DNA of 64,000 nucleotides from Prolixibacteraceae bacterium UBA6029 (GCA_002429385.1 DIZL01000058.1:21081-85080), one strand, 5' to 3'; positions 15,675-25,143 are shown, numbered from the stretch's first letter. Numbers and translations are program-made. The notes: a model not told the origin generated them from the sequence alone.

Positions 15675-16112
15675 ATGAACATCATGAAAACAATAACCGG
15701 CACACTTTTCGCAATTTCTGCACTTGGATTATTTGGTTTAATGAATATCAATGCAATTTCAGATACGAAAAAAGCAGTAGCTAATGACAAAGCAAAAATG
15801 TCGGCTATTGAAGTTCAAATGACGGATGACGCCATCTTTTACTCAGTCAGGGTCTATTCAGACAGTAATTTTAGTCTTGAAACAGGTGTATATGCCCCAA
15901 CTGTAACTCTTGCTGAAGAAAGCATATTGTCCGATGAAGCAGTCAATTACTCAGCCAGGGCCTATTCAGATACAGATATTGAAAATGAAATCGAAGAAAA
16001 TGCAACTGATCAAATTCTTCAGGATGAGAATGTAATGATTAATGAAGTCAACTACTCAGCTAAGGCATTTTCAGATATTGATTTTGAAAACGAGATCAAA
16101 AGCAGACAATAG
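15675..16112 (+). CDS. Small exported protein with three internal repeats
   Basis: A 145-aa protein; the start may instead be the ATG at 15684. The N-terminus is a signal peptide (TLFAISALGLFGLMNINA). The mature part is acidic and carries three copies of a motif: YSVRVYSD, YSARAYSD and YSAKAFSD, each after a small acidic stretch; copies 2 and 3 continue with I/F-ENEI. The last copy ends at the C-terminus. No known family. The repeated Tyr/Ser-Arg/Lys-Tyr/Phe-Ser-Asp unit looks like a binding or assembly motif in the periplasm or outside the cell. It is monocistronic. Confidence 0.65.
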   Translation: MNIMKTITGTLFAISALGLFGLMNINAISDTKKAVANDKAKMSAIEVQMTDDAIFYSVRVYSDSNFSLETGVYAPTVTLAEESILSDEAVNYSARAYSDTDIENEIEENATDQILQDENVMINEVNYSAKAFSDIDFENEIKSRQ

Positions 16113-16336
16113 TATATTTGTACGTCTACCACAAAGTTATTATTTTTAGCTTTAGAATGAGTTCTTGCTAAAGTCTGACGATAAGATTCAGAAATGAACC
16201 TTTTGACTACGGACATCAATTATCACTCCTTTCAGATTCTTTCCAGAAAAGAAATTAAACTACTTATTCCCTGTACGTAATGTACCCGGGTCAGTATTGC
16301 GCTGTATTTGTGTCTTATCATTTGATTTTTGATTGA

Positions 16337-16389
16337 TTTGCATCTGTATTAAAATCAAGTCTGGAATACAGATAGAACACAGATGCAAA
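16337..16389. repeat. Intergenic palindromic repeat, copy A
   Basis: Left arm TTTGCATCTGT (16337-16347) pairs perfectly with ACAGATGCAAA (16379-16389); the left arm can also pair through ATCTGTATT with AATACAGAT (16365-16373), so two exclusive hairpins are possible. The tail CAGATAATAAA is shared with copy B at 56060-56198. The surrounding 480-bp gap (16113-16592) holds no convincing gene. Confidence 0.6.
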
Positions 16390-16524
16390 TCAGATAATAA
16401 AAGGAGGTCCCTTCCCTGACCCTTCTCATTCCCTGCCTCGCTTGCTTGGGTGTACTTTCGGTCAGTCCCTATAATGCAATCGTCATACATAATATGCAAA
16501 TTGGAATTTGATGGTTCGTTTCTT

Positions 16525-16555
16525 TTTGTAATCAACGGGCTAATGAGTAACTTTG
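16525..16555 (+). promoter_or_regulatory. Bacteroidota-type promoter of the GH2 gene
   Basis: TTTG (16525-16528), a 19-bp spacer and TAACTTTG (16548-16555) match the -33/-7 consensus of the Bacteroidota primary sigma factor. Transcription should start near 16560, giving a leader of about 33 nt before the ATG at 16593. Confidence 0.65.
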
Positions 16556-16592
16556 TGAAGTTCAAAAATCAATAACCACTAAATCTGAATAA

Positions 16593-19010
16593 ATGAGAAA
16601 GCAAATCCTGAATTTTTCCCTTGCTATTTTAGGCCTGGTTCTTTTTTCACAATGTACTTCAAAAAAGGAGGTTGAACGTTTGACCCTGAACTTTGGCAAA
16701 GACTGGAAGTTTCAGCTGGGCGAGGTTGCCGGAGCCGAAGCGGTGAAATTTGATGATTCAGCATGGCGGAAATTAAATGTACCGCACGACTGGAGTATTG
16801 AAGGAGAGTTTAGTGAGAAGAATCCTGCTACGGTCGGAGGCGGCGCTTTGCCCGGGGGAATAGGCTGGTACCGTAAATCGTTTAAAGTAACTGCTGATGA
16901 TCTGAAAGGTTGTGTTTTCATCGATTTCGACGGTGTGTATCAGAACAGCGAAGTCTGGATCAACGGACATTCGCTCGGTAAACGCTTCTATGGCTACAGT
17001 TCGTTCAGGTATGAAATGACAAAATATTTAACTTCAGGTGAAAATATCATTGCCGTGAAAGTTGATAACTCCAAACAACCCAATTCGCGCTGGTATTCGG
17101 GTTCAGGAATTTACCGTAATGTTTGGCTGGTCTCTACTGGTAAAACTCATGTTGATCATTGGGGAACTGTTATTACAACGCCTGAAATTACTGATGCATT
17201 GGCCAAAGTAAAAATCATCAATCAGATCAGGAACAATTTGAAGGAAGGTGAGAAGCTGACTGTTACAACGGTGATTCTTGATCCTTCAGGAAAGGAAATA
17301 GCCAACGGGAAGATGGAGTCAAACGGGGTAAAAGATTCGATTCTTAGTACACCTTTTGATTTTGAGGTGAAAAATCCTGTTTTGTGGAGTCTTGAATCTC
17401 CAAAGATGTATTCGGCAGTAACACAGGTTTTTGTTGATGGTTCTATGGCTGATAGCTACATGACTCCTTTTGGAATCCGGAGCTTTAAGTTCGATGTGGA
17501 TAAGGGATTTTCATTGAATGGCAAAAGCATCAAGATTAACGGTGTTTGCGATCATCATGATTTAGGTTGCCTGGGAACTGCTATTAACAAACGTGCATTG
17601 GAGCGTCAGATTGAACTTCTCAAAGGAATGGGTTGCAATGCCATTCGGACGTCACACAACCCACCAGCGCCGGAATTGCTTGACCTCGCCGACCAGATGG
17701 GAATGATTATTATGGATGAGGCTTTTGATATGTGGAAAAAACCCAAAAATCCGTATGATTATCATACTGTTTGGGATCAAATGCACAAGAAGGACATTCA
17801 GGATCTGATCCGACGTGACAGGAATCACCCAAGCGTAATGATCTGGAGTATCGGTAACGAAATTCCGGAGCAATGGGATAGTACAGGAATCTCCATTGGC
17901 AAAGAATTGGCAGGTTATGTGCGTGAACTGGATACGACCCGCCCTATTACTTCTGCATTAAACGATCCTAAACCCTATAACAATATTTTTCGTTCAGGAG
18001 CTCTTGATCTGGTTGGCTATAATTATCATCAGAATACATTTCCCAACTTCCCTAAAGATTTTCCGGGGAAGATATTTATTAGCACTGAAACTGTTTCTGC
18101 CCTCATGACCCGTGGCGTTTATGACATGCCATCAGAAGAAATTCGACGCTGGCCTGTTGATAAAAACTGGAAAGGAAGGATGCCGAATGCTGATAATACT
18201 TGCTCTTCATATGACAATTGTTCGACACCATGGGGCTCAACACATGAAGAGACCTGGAAAGTGATTAAGAAACATGACTTTTTATCGGGACAATTTATCT
18301 GGACAGGGTTTGATTACCTGGGCGAACCAACTCCTTATGGTTGGCCGTCGCGTAGTTCGTACTTTGGAATCATTGATCTGGCAGGATTTCCGAAAGATGT
18401 GTATTACATGTACCAAAGCGAATGGACTAAAAATGATGTTTTGCATATCTTCCCCCACTGGAACTGGAAAGAAGGTCAGACTGTTGATATTTGGGCTTAC
18501 AGCAATGCCGAAGAAGTTGAATTATTCCTGAACGACAAATCGTTGGGTGTAAAGAAAAAACTAGGCGACGATTTGCACCTGATGTGGAAAGTGCCATTCG
18601 CTCCCGGAACACTGAAAGCAATTTCACGCACCGGTGGTAAACAGGTACTGGTTCAGGAGGTGAAAACCGCCGGGGCACCTGCAAAATTAGTGGTGACTGC
18701 TGACCATTCTACGATTAAAGCCGATGGAACAGATCTTTCATTCGTGACAATTGATGTGGTTGATGCAAATGGTGTAATTGTCCCCGATGCCGATAATCTG
18801 ATGAAATTTCAGATAGTAGGGGGCGGTGCAATTGTTGGCGTCGATAATGGAGACCCCGTCAGTCACGAATCGTTTAAGGTGCCTCAGCGAAAAGCCTTCC
18901 ACGGAAAGTGTCTCGTAGTTGTTCAGTCCGGTGAACTGCCTGGTGTGATCAAACTGACAGCTAACTCCGAAGGATTACCGGCAACTGTTGTTGAAATTGT
19001 GACGAAATAA
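16593..19010 (+). CDS. GH2 family glycosidase, beta-galactosidase-like lipoprotein
   Basis: An 805-aa lipoprotein (lipobox FSQC, Cys20) of glycoside hydrolase family 2. Order: sugar-binding jelly roll (30-200), Ig-like domain (200-310), TIM barrel (310-590), then Ig-like C-terminal domains. The acid/base is Glu in WSIGNEIPEQ and the nucleophile Glu in ISTETVSAL. Family members remove terminal beta-galactose, glucuronate or mannose from polysaccharides; the motif set fits a beta-galactosidase-type enzyme, but substrate is not settled. It precedes an arabinofuranosidase, which suggests arabinogalactan-like plant or algal glycans. Anchored in the envelope. Confidence 0.88.
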   Translation: MRKQILNFSLAILGLVLFSQCTSKKEVERLTLNFGKDWKFQLGEVAGAEAVKFDDSAWRKLNVPHDWSIEGEFSEKNPATVGGGALPGGIGWYRKSFKVTADDLKGCVFIDFDGVYQNSEVWINGHSLGKRFYGYSSFRYEMTKYLTSGENIIAVKVDNSKQPNSRWYSGSGIYRNVWLVSTGKTHVDHWGTVITTPEITDALAKVKIINQIRNNLKEGEKLTVTTVILDPSGKEIANGKMESNGVKDSILSTPFDFEVKNPVLWSLESPKMYSAVTQVFVDGSMADSYMTPFGIRSFKFDVDKGFSLNGKSIKINGVCDHHDLGCLGTAINKRALERQIELLKGMGCNAIRTSHNPPAPELLDLADQMGMIIMDEAFDMWKKPKNPYDYHTVWDQMHKKDIQDLIRRDRNHPSVMIWSIGNEIPEQWDSTGISIGKELAGYVRELDTTRPITSALNDPKPYNNIFRSGALDLVGYNYHQNTFPNFPKDFPGKIFISTETVSALMTRGVYDMPSEEIRRWPVDKNWKGRMPNADNTCSSYDNCSTPWGSTHEETWKVIKKHDFLSGQFIWTGFDYLGEPTPYGWPSRSSYFGIIDLAGFPKDVYYMYQSEWTKNDVLHIFPHWNWKEGQTVDIWAYSNAEEVELFLNDKSLGVKKKLGDDLHLMWKVPFAPGTLKAISRTGGKQVLVQEVKTAGAPAKLVVTADHSTIKADGTDLSFVTIDVVDANGVIVPDADNLMKFQIVGGGAIVGVDNGDPVSHESFKVPQRKAFHGKCLVVVQSGELPGVIKLTANSEGLPATVVEIVTK

Positions 19011-19031
19011 AGACTTCCGGATACCATTGAG

Positions 19032-19083
19032 TTTGGGTCATTTTCAACAGATAAACTGAAAAGTTTGTTGAGAATGGCCCAAA
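19032..19083 (+). terminator. Hairpin after the GH2 gene
   Basis: TTTGGGTCATTTTCAACA (19032-19049) pairs over 18 positions with TGTTGAGAATGGCCCAAA (19066-19083); the two non-Watson-Crick positions would be G-U pairs in RNA. It starts 21 bp past the stop codon. A T-run is lacking, so it may protect the mRNA end rather than terminate. Confidence 0.45.
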
Positions 19084-19243
19084 TTTGTTGTTGCCCTCCT
19101 CATTCCTTTTTCCATTTTCCCTTTTCCTGTTTCCCATTTATTTTTGTGTTATTAAAAATAAAGTGTTTGAAAGACAATTATATTTTTGTTTTTTTGATCT
19201 CTGAATATAGTGAAACTAAATTAAACAAATAAAGCTACTAAAA

Positions 19244-20788
19244 ATGAAGAAGTTATCTGTCATGTTATTTATTCTGCTTGTCTGTTTTGTCGCAAGGGCA
19301 CAGGTCAATGTGCTTGAAATTGACGCAGCAGGTGGAAAAACACAAATCAATAAGAACATTTACGGTCAGTTTGCCGAACATCTTGGAAGGTGTATCTATG
19401 ATGGCATCTGGGTTGGTAAAGATTCGCCGATCCCAAATGTAAACGGATACCGCAAAGATTTGCTTGAAGCGCTACAGGCCCTGAAAATTCCAGTACTTCG
19501 GTGGCCTGGTGGCTGTTTTGCGGATACTTACCATTGGAAAAACGGAGTTGGTGCATTAGCCGATCGTCCAAAAATTAAAAACGTTTTCTGGGGCGGAACG
19601 GTTGAAGACAATAGCTTTGGTACCAATGAATTCCTGAACCTGTGCGAACTATTGGGTTGTGATCCATACATCTCGGCCAATGTGGGTTCAGGTACTGTTG
19701 GCGAAATGGTGGACTGGATTGAATACATGACTTCTGACGATGATGTTCCGATGGCCAATCTTCGCCGGAAGAATGGTCGGGAAAAGGCATGGAACGTGAA
19801 GTTTATCGGCATTGGAAACGAAAGCTGGGGTTGTGGCGGTAATATGACTCCCGAATATTATTCGGACCTCATGAAGCAATATTCGAATTATGCTGCCATG
19901 TATGGCGGCAATAAGTTCAAACGTGTGGGTTGCGGTTCAAACGGTAGTGATTTTAACTGGACCAAAGTAATGATGGAAAGAGGCCGGAACAACATGGACG
20001 GCTTGTCGCTTCATTATTATACCATTGCAGGCGAAGGTTGGAATAAAAAAGGTTCAGCAACTGATTTTGGGGAAGAATCCTATTTCATGGGATTGAAAAA
20101 GGCAATGTATATGGATGAATTGGTCAGCAAACATTCGGCAATCATGGACCAGTATGATAAAGACAAACGGGTTGATTTAAATGTGGATGAATGGGGAATC
20201 TGGACCGATGTTGAGCCGGGAACCAATCCGGGACATTTGTTTCAGCAAAATTCGATGCGGGATGCACTGATTGCATCAAGTACGCTGGATATTCTGAACA
20301 AACATTGCGATCGGGTTAAGATGGCCAACATCGCTCAAATTGTCAATGTGTTACAGTCTATGATTCTCACAAAAGGCAATCAGATCATCCTGACGCCAAC
20401 TTACCAGGTTTTTAAAATGTACAACGTACATCAGAATGCAACTTTACTGCCTTCAACCCTGACTTGCGAACAGTATAAATTAGGAAACGACCAGATTGCG
20501 GCAATCAGCAGTTCTTCGTCGGTTGATAAAAACGGTAAGATTCATGTGACACTGAGTAATTTGAATCCAAACAAGGAAATTAAACTTGAGATAAACCTTT
20601 CAGGTAAAGGGTTCACAAAAATCACTTCAGGAACCATTTTAACAGCAGTGGCCGTAAATACAGTCAATACTTTCGAGAAACCTGAAACGATAGTGCCTGT
20701 TGCATTTAAAAATGCAAAGAAGCTTTCGGGCAATAAGCTGGAGGTGAGTATTCCGGGAAAATCGCTGGTGGTTTTAGAACTGGAATAA
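19244..20788 (+). CDS. GH51 alpha-L-arabinofuranosidase
   Basis: A 514-aa secreted enzyme with a signal peptide (MLFILLVCFVARA). Glycoside hydrolase family 51: residues 25-390 form the TIM barrel with FAEHLGRCIYDGIW near the start, acid/base Glu in IGIGNESWGCGG and nucleophile Glu in VDEWGIW; the rest is the beta-sandwich domain. It removes alpha-L-arabinofuranosyl side groups from arabinan, arabinoxylan or arabinogalactan. It lies 233 bp after the GH2 gene and probably acts on the same glycan in the periplasm. No SusC/SusD pair is in the window, so this is not a full polysaccharide utilisation locus. Confidence 0.92.
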   Translation: MKKLSVMLFILLVCFVARAQVNVLEIDAAGGKTQINKNIYGQFAEHLGRCIYDGIWVGKDSPIPNVNGYRKDLLEALQALKIPVLRWPGGCFADTYHWKNGVGALADRPKIKNVFWGGTVEDNSFGTNEFLNLCELLGCDPYISANVGSGTVGEMVDWIEYMTSDDDVPMANLRRKNGREKAWNVKFIGIGNESWGCGGNMTPEYYSDLMKQYSNYAAMYGGNKFKRVGCGSNGSDFNWTKVMMERGRNNMDGLSLHYYTIAGEGWNKKGSATDFGEESYFMGLKKAMYMDELVSKHSAIMDQYDKDKRVDLNVDEWGIWTDVEPGTNPGHLFQQNSMRDALIASSTLDILNKHCDRVKMANIAQIVNVLQSMILTKGNQIILTPTYQVFKMYNVHQNATLLPSTLTCEQYKLGNDQIAAISSSSSVDKNGKIHVTLSNLNPNKEIKLEINLSGKGFTKITSGTILTAVAVNTVNTFEKPETIVPVAFKNAKKLSGNKLEVSIPGKSLVVLELE

Positions 20789-20822
20789 CAATTCATAGCA
20801 GGATTATATTTTAAATATTTTG

Positions 20823-20857
20823 CAGCCTGGTTGATTCGTCAGTCAGGTTGTTTTATT
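20823..20857 (+). terminator. Probable terminator after the GH51 gene
   Basis: A 7-bp stem, CAGCCTG paired with CAGGTTG (one G-U pair), followed by TTTTATTT. It lies 34 bp beyond the stop of the arabinofuranosidase gene. Confidence 0.45.
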
Positions 20858-20939
20858 TACAACAAATTCTTCTTTAATGGAATGATCTATATTTCGTTTA
20901 ATTGCTTAATTTTAGATCTTTGATCACTATTTTACAGAT

Positions 20940-22046
20940 ATGGCTTCGGAAAAGATTGTAATTGGATTTTTGGGCGCAGGGGGAATAGCCCGGTCACATG
21001 CTTATGCTTTGAATTCACTGAAGTATTTTTATACCGAGGTGCCTGAAATTGAGCTGGAAGCCGTTTGTTCGGCTCGGATAGAAAGCAGTAATGCTTTTGC
21101 CGCCAAATTCGGATTCAATAAATCGCTGACCCTTGATGAATTCATCGTCAATACAAACATCAATACCATACTGATTTTAGGACCAAACCATGTTCATTTC
21201 GAACATCTGAAGCTTGCCATAGAAATGACTTCAGTTAAACGAATATATCTGGAAAAGCCTGTTTGTTCTACTCTGGAGGAAGAACTTGAAATGGCACAGA
21301 TGGCCGTCAGCTCCGGAAAACAAATACAGGTCGGGTTTCAGTATCTGCAAACGGCCTCGGTCAGAGAAGCCATGGCCTTCTGGAATACCGGTACATTGGG
21401 AAATCCCCTTCACTTTGATCTGAAATATTATCATGGCGACTATCTGCAGAAGACGTATCGCGAAAAACGAATGAGCCGTTTGACTTCCGCCCCTGATGGT
21501 GGCGCTATGGCTGATCTGGGTTCTCATGGAATCAGTTTACTGATGGCTTTTCTGGGTGAAAATCTACAGATTACAAGCGCTTTTCAGGCTGGAAGTTTTA
21601 CGGATGTACCAGGAGATTCTGACTTATTTAGTTCTATTTCGTTAATTCATCCTGAGAACCTGGCAGCAGGACTATTATCTGCCAGCCGTATCAGTTCAGG
21701 TACGGGCGATCTGGTTTCTTTCGAAATTTATGCTGAAAAGGGAATGCTGCGTTATTCATCACATACGGTTGACTATTTCGAATATTATCTGGAAGAAACC
21801 GGATTATGGACCAGGCAGGTGGTTGGCAGTAATTATTCGCCGATCACCAGTTTCCCCTCTGCACATGTTCCGCCAGGATGGTTACGTTCGATGATTCATG
21901 CACACTATATTTTTCTCGGGGGAAATGATTCGAAAACTTTTATTCCCGATCTTAATCATGGCCTGGCAGTTCAGCGGTTAGTAAGGGAAACAGCGGTTCA
22001 TTTATTAACTTACCGTAATTTAATTCAAAATCATGGAAAGAAGTAG
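20940..22046 (+). CDS. Gfo/Idh/MocA family oxidoreductase
   Basis: A 368-aa cytoplasmic NAD(P)-dependent dehydrogenase. Residues 1-125 are the Rossmann domain (GFLGAGGIARSHAYAL, nucleotide loop) with the conserved EKPVC at about 106-110; the rest is the alpha/beta C-terminal domain, with GGAMADLGSHGIS carrying the Asp/His site. Members oxidise or reduce sugars and inositols. Substrate unknown. It overlaps the malQ start by 14 bp, so the two are co-translated, which suggests a role in sugar or glucan metabolism. Confidence 0.85.
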   Translation: MASEKIVIGFLGAGGIARSHAYALNSLKYFYTEVPEIELEAVCSARIESSNAFAAKFGFNKSLTLDEFIVNTNINTILILGPNHVHFEHLKLAIEMTSVKRIYLEKPVCSTLEEELEMAQMAVSSGKQIQVGFQYLQTASVREAMAFWNTGTLGNPLHFDLKYYHGDYLQKTYREKRMSRLTSAPDGGAMADLGSHGISLLMAFLGENLQITSAFQAGSFTDVPGDSDLFSSISLIHPENLAAGLLSASRISSGTGDLVSFEIYAEKGMLRYSSHTVDYFEYYLEETGLWTRQVVGSNYSPITSFPSAHVPPGWLRSMIHAHYIFLGGNDSKTFIPDLNHGLAVQRLVRETAVHLLTYRNLIQNHGKK

Positions 22047-23508
22047 CGGAATTCTATTGCATATCAGCTCTTTACCTGGCGATGGCGGCGTCGGCAGTTT
22101 TGGTAAAGACGCTTATCAGTTTGTTGATTTTCTTGCTCAAACGAAACAGAAAATATGGCAGATTCTGCCACTCGGGCCTGTGGGGTATGGTAATTCTCCC
22201 TATCAGTGTTATTCTGCTTTTGCCGGAAATCCTTTATTTATTGATATTCAGCAACTAGTGACTGACCGCCTGATTTCGAAGAACTCAGTAACAGATCAAC
22301 ATTTTAAGGCCAAACAAGTAGAGTTTGAGAAGGTAGGAGAGTGGAAAACTACCTTGTTTCGTGAAGCTTTCCTGGGATTTCAAAAGAACTTTAGCCGTTA
22401 CAAGGAAGAATACGTTTTATTTATGAGCCATAATTCATGGTGGCTTGACGATTATGCCCTATTTCGCTCGCTTAAGACCCAGCATCATGAAACCGTCTGG
22501 AATACCTGGAAGAAAGAACTGGTGATCCGCGATAAGCATACTATTCAGGAAGCTTTTAAAGAATTACATGCGGAAATTGATTTTCATCGTTTTCTTCAGT
22601 TTGTATTTTTCAGGCAATGGTATAAACTGAAAGCATATGCCAATTCGAAAGGTATTCGCCTTATTGGCGATATTCCTCTTTACGTTTCGTTTGATAGTGT
22701 AGATGTTTGGGCCAATCAGGATATTTTTCTGCTCGATGAAGATTCAAAACCAACCCAGGTGGGAGGAGTTCCGCCCGATTATTTCAGTGAAACCGGTCAG
22801 CTGTGGGGAAACCCTGTGTTTGATTGGGAACGGGTTGCCGAGCGTGATTTCGATTGGTGGCTGGCCCGCGTTCATTTCAACTTAAGGATGTTTGATCAGG
22901 TTCGGGTCGATCACTTCCGAGGATTGGAATCTTTCTGGGCAGTGCCCGTTGCGGAAGAAACAGCCATTATAGGTGAATGGATGCCGGCTAAGGGGCATGA
23001 ATTGTTTCGTAAACTAAAGGAACAATTGGGAACATTGGAAGTGATAGCGGAAGATTTGGGAGTGATCACACCTGAAGTGGAAAAGCTCCGCGATGATTAT
23101 AATCTGCCGGGGATGAAAATCCTGCAGTTTGCTTTTGGATCTGATCCTACAAACGTGAATTTACCGCATAATTATACCGAGAACTTTTTTGTATACACTG
23201 GTACCCATGACAATGATACCTCTTTGGGCTGGTTTAACTCGATTGATAAAAAAGAGCGAAGATTCCTGCATAAATATATTCACGGAAGCGGAAAACAGTT
23301 TGTACAGAATTTAATTGAACAAGCCTGGGCATCGGCTGCCTATACGGCTATTATTCCGATGCAGGATGTTTTAGGGCTGGGAACTGAGGCAAGGATGAAT
23401 ACACCTGGCATTCCTTCGGGCAACTGGGCCTGGCGTTTTACATGGAGCCAGATTCGTTCAAATCATAAGGTTTTTCTGAAACAGATAACTGCGAAATACA
23501 ATCGCTGA
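22033..23508 (+). CDS. malQ: 4-alpha-glucanotransferase (amylomaltase, GH77)
   Basis: A 491-aa cytoplasmic GH77 enzyme that moves alpha-1,4-glucan segments between maltodextrins and releases glucose. Signatures are the N-terminal SGILLHISSLPGDGGVGSFG, nucleophile Asp in RVDHFRGLESFW, acid/base Glu in VIAEDLGVIT, and the third Asp in YTGTHDNDT. Length is normal for the short bacterial type without extra N-terminal starch-binding domains. Start overlaps the oxidoreductase gene. It serves glycogen or maltodextrin breakdown. Its stop codon lies in a long palindrome shared with the convergent gene. Confidence 0.94.
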   Translation: MERSSGILLHISSLPGDGGVGSFGKDAYQFVDFLAQTKQKIWQILPLGPVGYGNSPYQCYSAFAGNPLFIDIQQLVTDRLISKNSVTDQHFKAKQVEFEKVGEWKTTLFREAFLGFQKNFSRYKEEYVLFMSHNSWWLDDYALFRSLKTQHHETVWNTWKKELVIRDKHTIQEAFKELHAEIDFHRFLQFVFFRQWYKLKAYANSKGIRLIGDIPLYVSFDSVDVWANQDIFLLDEDSKPTQVGGVPPDYFSETGQLWGNPVFDWERVAERDFDWWLARVHFNLRMFDQVRVDHFRGLESFWAVPVAEETAIIGEWMPAKGHELFRKLKEQLGTLEVIAEDLGVITPEVEKLRDDYNLPGMKILQFAFGSDPTNVNLPHNYTENFFVYTGTHDNDTSLGWFNSIDKKERRFLHKYIHGSGKQFVQNLIEQAWASAAYTAIIPMQDVLGLGTEARMNTPGIPSGNWAWRFTWSQIRSNHKVFLKQITAKYNR

Positions 23509-23587
23509 AATAGTTCCAGGTTCCAGATTCCAAATTCCAAATCGAGCGTACTTGAAATTTGGAACCTGGAACCTGAAACTATTTCAG
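23505..23587. terminator. Long near-perfect palindrome between convergent genes
   Basis: Arms start CTGAAATAGTTCCAGG on the left and mirror as CCTGAAACTATTTCAG on the right, with few mismatches over about 33 bp each side and a short centre. The stop codons of malQ (23506-23508) and the alpha/beta hydrolase (23579-23581) are both inside it. It can act as a two-way terminator; it also resembles a dispersed palindromic repeat. Confidence 0.6.
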
Positions 23588-24385
23588 GAATCTCCAAACT
23601 GCTTCCATGAACAGCTGTGGTTGTTCGGCGTGTAACCAATGGCCGGCATTTGGTATCTCGGTTATTTGGGCTTCAGGATAAATACGACGAATTGAGGCGT
23701 AATCTTCAGGAAGAATGTAATTTGAATCTGTTCCTTTGATGAATAATACCGGATAATTGTAGATAGGAAGCCTGTCATCAAACCAATGGGCATTGACTCC
23801 ACTAATAATTTCATCCAGATTTTCATACAGGACAGGGACATTTAAACGCCATTCAAAGTGATGGGTTTCCTTATTTCGCCGTACATTCTTTAACAGGAAC
23901 TGTACAATTTGAGTGCTGTCGATCCGCTCATTCAGATAGTTTTCAACGTCCTTTCTGGATTCAATTCTGCTGAAATCAATTTCAAGCATAGCCCGTAAGA
24001 TATTGTTATGAAGATAGAACTGGCTTTCATCGTTAAGAAGGAAATAGTCTTTAGGAGCAATGTCAATAACTATGAGTTTTTCTATTCGTTCCGGATAATC
24101 GGCTGCGAAACTCATGGCTGTTTTTCCACCCATACTGTGGCCGATTAGAATGGCTTTATTGATATTTTGCTGATCAAAAAATTCAGCCAGATCATTCTTT
24201 AGTAATTCGTAGTTGTGTTCATTTGAATTGGGCGATCGTCCATGATTGCGCTGATCGATCATGAAAACCTTGTATTCAATAGATAGTTTTTTGGCAATAG
24301 CAAGCCAGTTGTCTGACGATCCGTAAAGCCCATGAACAATGACTACAGGCTTTCCAGCTCCTTCAACCCGGTAAAACAAATGCAT
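23579..24385 (-). CDS. Alpha/beta hydrolase (YbfF-like esterase)
   Basis: A 268-aa cytoplasmic alpha/beta-hydrolase. Oxyanion region VIVHGLYGSSDNW at about 14-26, nucleophile Ser in LIGHSMGGKTA (about 82), and His in NAGHWLHAEQP near the C-terminus are all in place. The closest recognisable group is the YbfF-type acyl esterases. Substrate unknown. It starts 6 bp after the pdxJ stop, so the two form an operon, though no pathway link is evident. Confidence 0.85.
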   Translation of the reverse strand: MHLFYRVEGAGKPVVIVHGLYGSSDNWLAIAKKLSIEYKVFMIDQRNHGRSPNSNEHNYELLKNDLAEFFDQQNINKAILIGHSMGGKTAMSFAADYPERIEKLIVIDIAPKDYFLLNDESQFYLHNNILRAMLEIDFSRIESRKDVENYLNERIDSTQIVQFLLKNVRRNKETHHFEWRLNVPVLYENLDEIISGVNAHWFDDRLPIYNYPVLFIKGTDSNYILPEDYASIRRIYPEAQITEIPNAGHWLHAEQPQLFMEAVWRFLK

Positions 24386-24391
24386 GGTCGA

Positions 24392-25108
24392 TTATTGCAG
24401 GCAATATAGATAATCCTGAATCGTAGCTCGAAGTCCCAAATAGAGAGCATCGGCAATCAAGGCATGCCCGATTGAAACTTCATCAAGGAAAGGCACATGA
24501 TCATGAAAGAAACGAAGATTTTTCAGGCTTAAATCGTGACCTGCATTGATTCCCAATCCAAATTGGTGAGCCAGTTTGGCCGCTTCTTTAAATGGTGCCA
24601 CGGCCAGGATTGGATCAACAGGATAGATTTTAGCGAATGGCTCAGTATATAGTTCAATGCGGTTGGTGCCTGTTTCCATGGCTCCTTCAATGGCATATGG
24701 ATCCGGATCAACAAATACAGATGTGCGGATACCCTCAGCCTTAAAACGGGCAATCACTTCTTTCAGGAAGGAAAGATTTGTGTGAGTGTCCCAACCATGA
24801 TCAGAAGTAAGTTGAGCAATGTTATCCGGAACTAAAGTTACCTGATGTGCCTTTACAGCAATCACTAACTGAATAAAATCTTCGCTGGGGTAACCTTCAA
24901 TGTTTAACTCAGTGGTTATATGTGGCTTAATATCGAATACATCCTGACGGCGAATATGTCTTTCATCTGGCCGGGGATGTACTGTAATACCTTGGGCACC
25001 AAATTTTTGACAGTTAATTGCAGCATCAAGAACATTTGGTGTATTTCCTCCGCGAGAATTTCGTAATGTTGCTATTTTGTTTATATTTACACTAAGTCTG
25101 GTCATCAT
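24392..25108 (-). CDS. pdxJ: Pyridoxine 5'-phosphate synthase
   Basis: A 238-aa PdxJ. It condenses 1-deoxyxylulose 5-phosphate with 3-amino-2-oxopropyl phosphate to pyridoxine 5'-phosphate, the last ring-forming step of DXP-dependent vitamin B6 synthesis. Signatures: LSVNINKIATLRNSRGGNTP, GITVHPRPDERHI and INAGHDLSLKN. The protein may start at the second Met (25105). Divergent from the CBS-domain gene with a 63-bp gap that must hold both promoters. Confidence 0.95.
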   Translation of the reverse strand: MMTRLSVNINKIATLRNSRGGNTPNVLDAAINCQKFGAQGITVHPRPDERHIRRQDVFDIKPHITTELNIEGYPSEDFIQLVIAVKAHQVTLVPDNIAQLTSDHGWDTHTNLSFLKEVIARFKAEGIRTSVFVDPDPYAIEGAMETGTNRIELYTEPFAKIYPVDPILAVAPFKEAAKLAHQFGLGINAGHDLSLKNLRFFHDHVPFLDEVSIGHALIADALYLGLRATIQDYLYCLQ

Positions 25109-25135
25109 CTGAATTTATGGGCGCAATTTACGATT

Positions 25136-25143
25136 TAGATTTG
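25136..25143 (+). promoter_or_regulatory. Candidate -7 box for the CBS/nadK unit
   Basis: TAGATTTG matches TAnnTTTG, 28 bp upstream of the ATG at 25172. No clear TTTG lies at the expected upstream distance, so this is a weak call. Confidence 0.35.

Noticed and set aside
16260..16565. 101-aa minus-strand frame in the gap before the GH2 gene
   Set aside because: It is made up largely of the palindromic repeat and its flank and covers the GH2 promoter; no protein-like features.
19181..19188. TATTTTTG as promoter of the GH51 gene
   Set aside because: The nearest TTTG is only 11 bp upstream, too close for the -33/-7 pattern.
16593..23508. Complete polysaccharide utilisation locus
   Set aside because: GH2, GH51 and malQ are present but no SusC/SusD pair, hybrid two-component system or transporter is visible.
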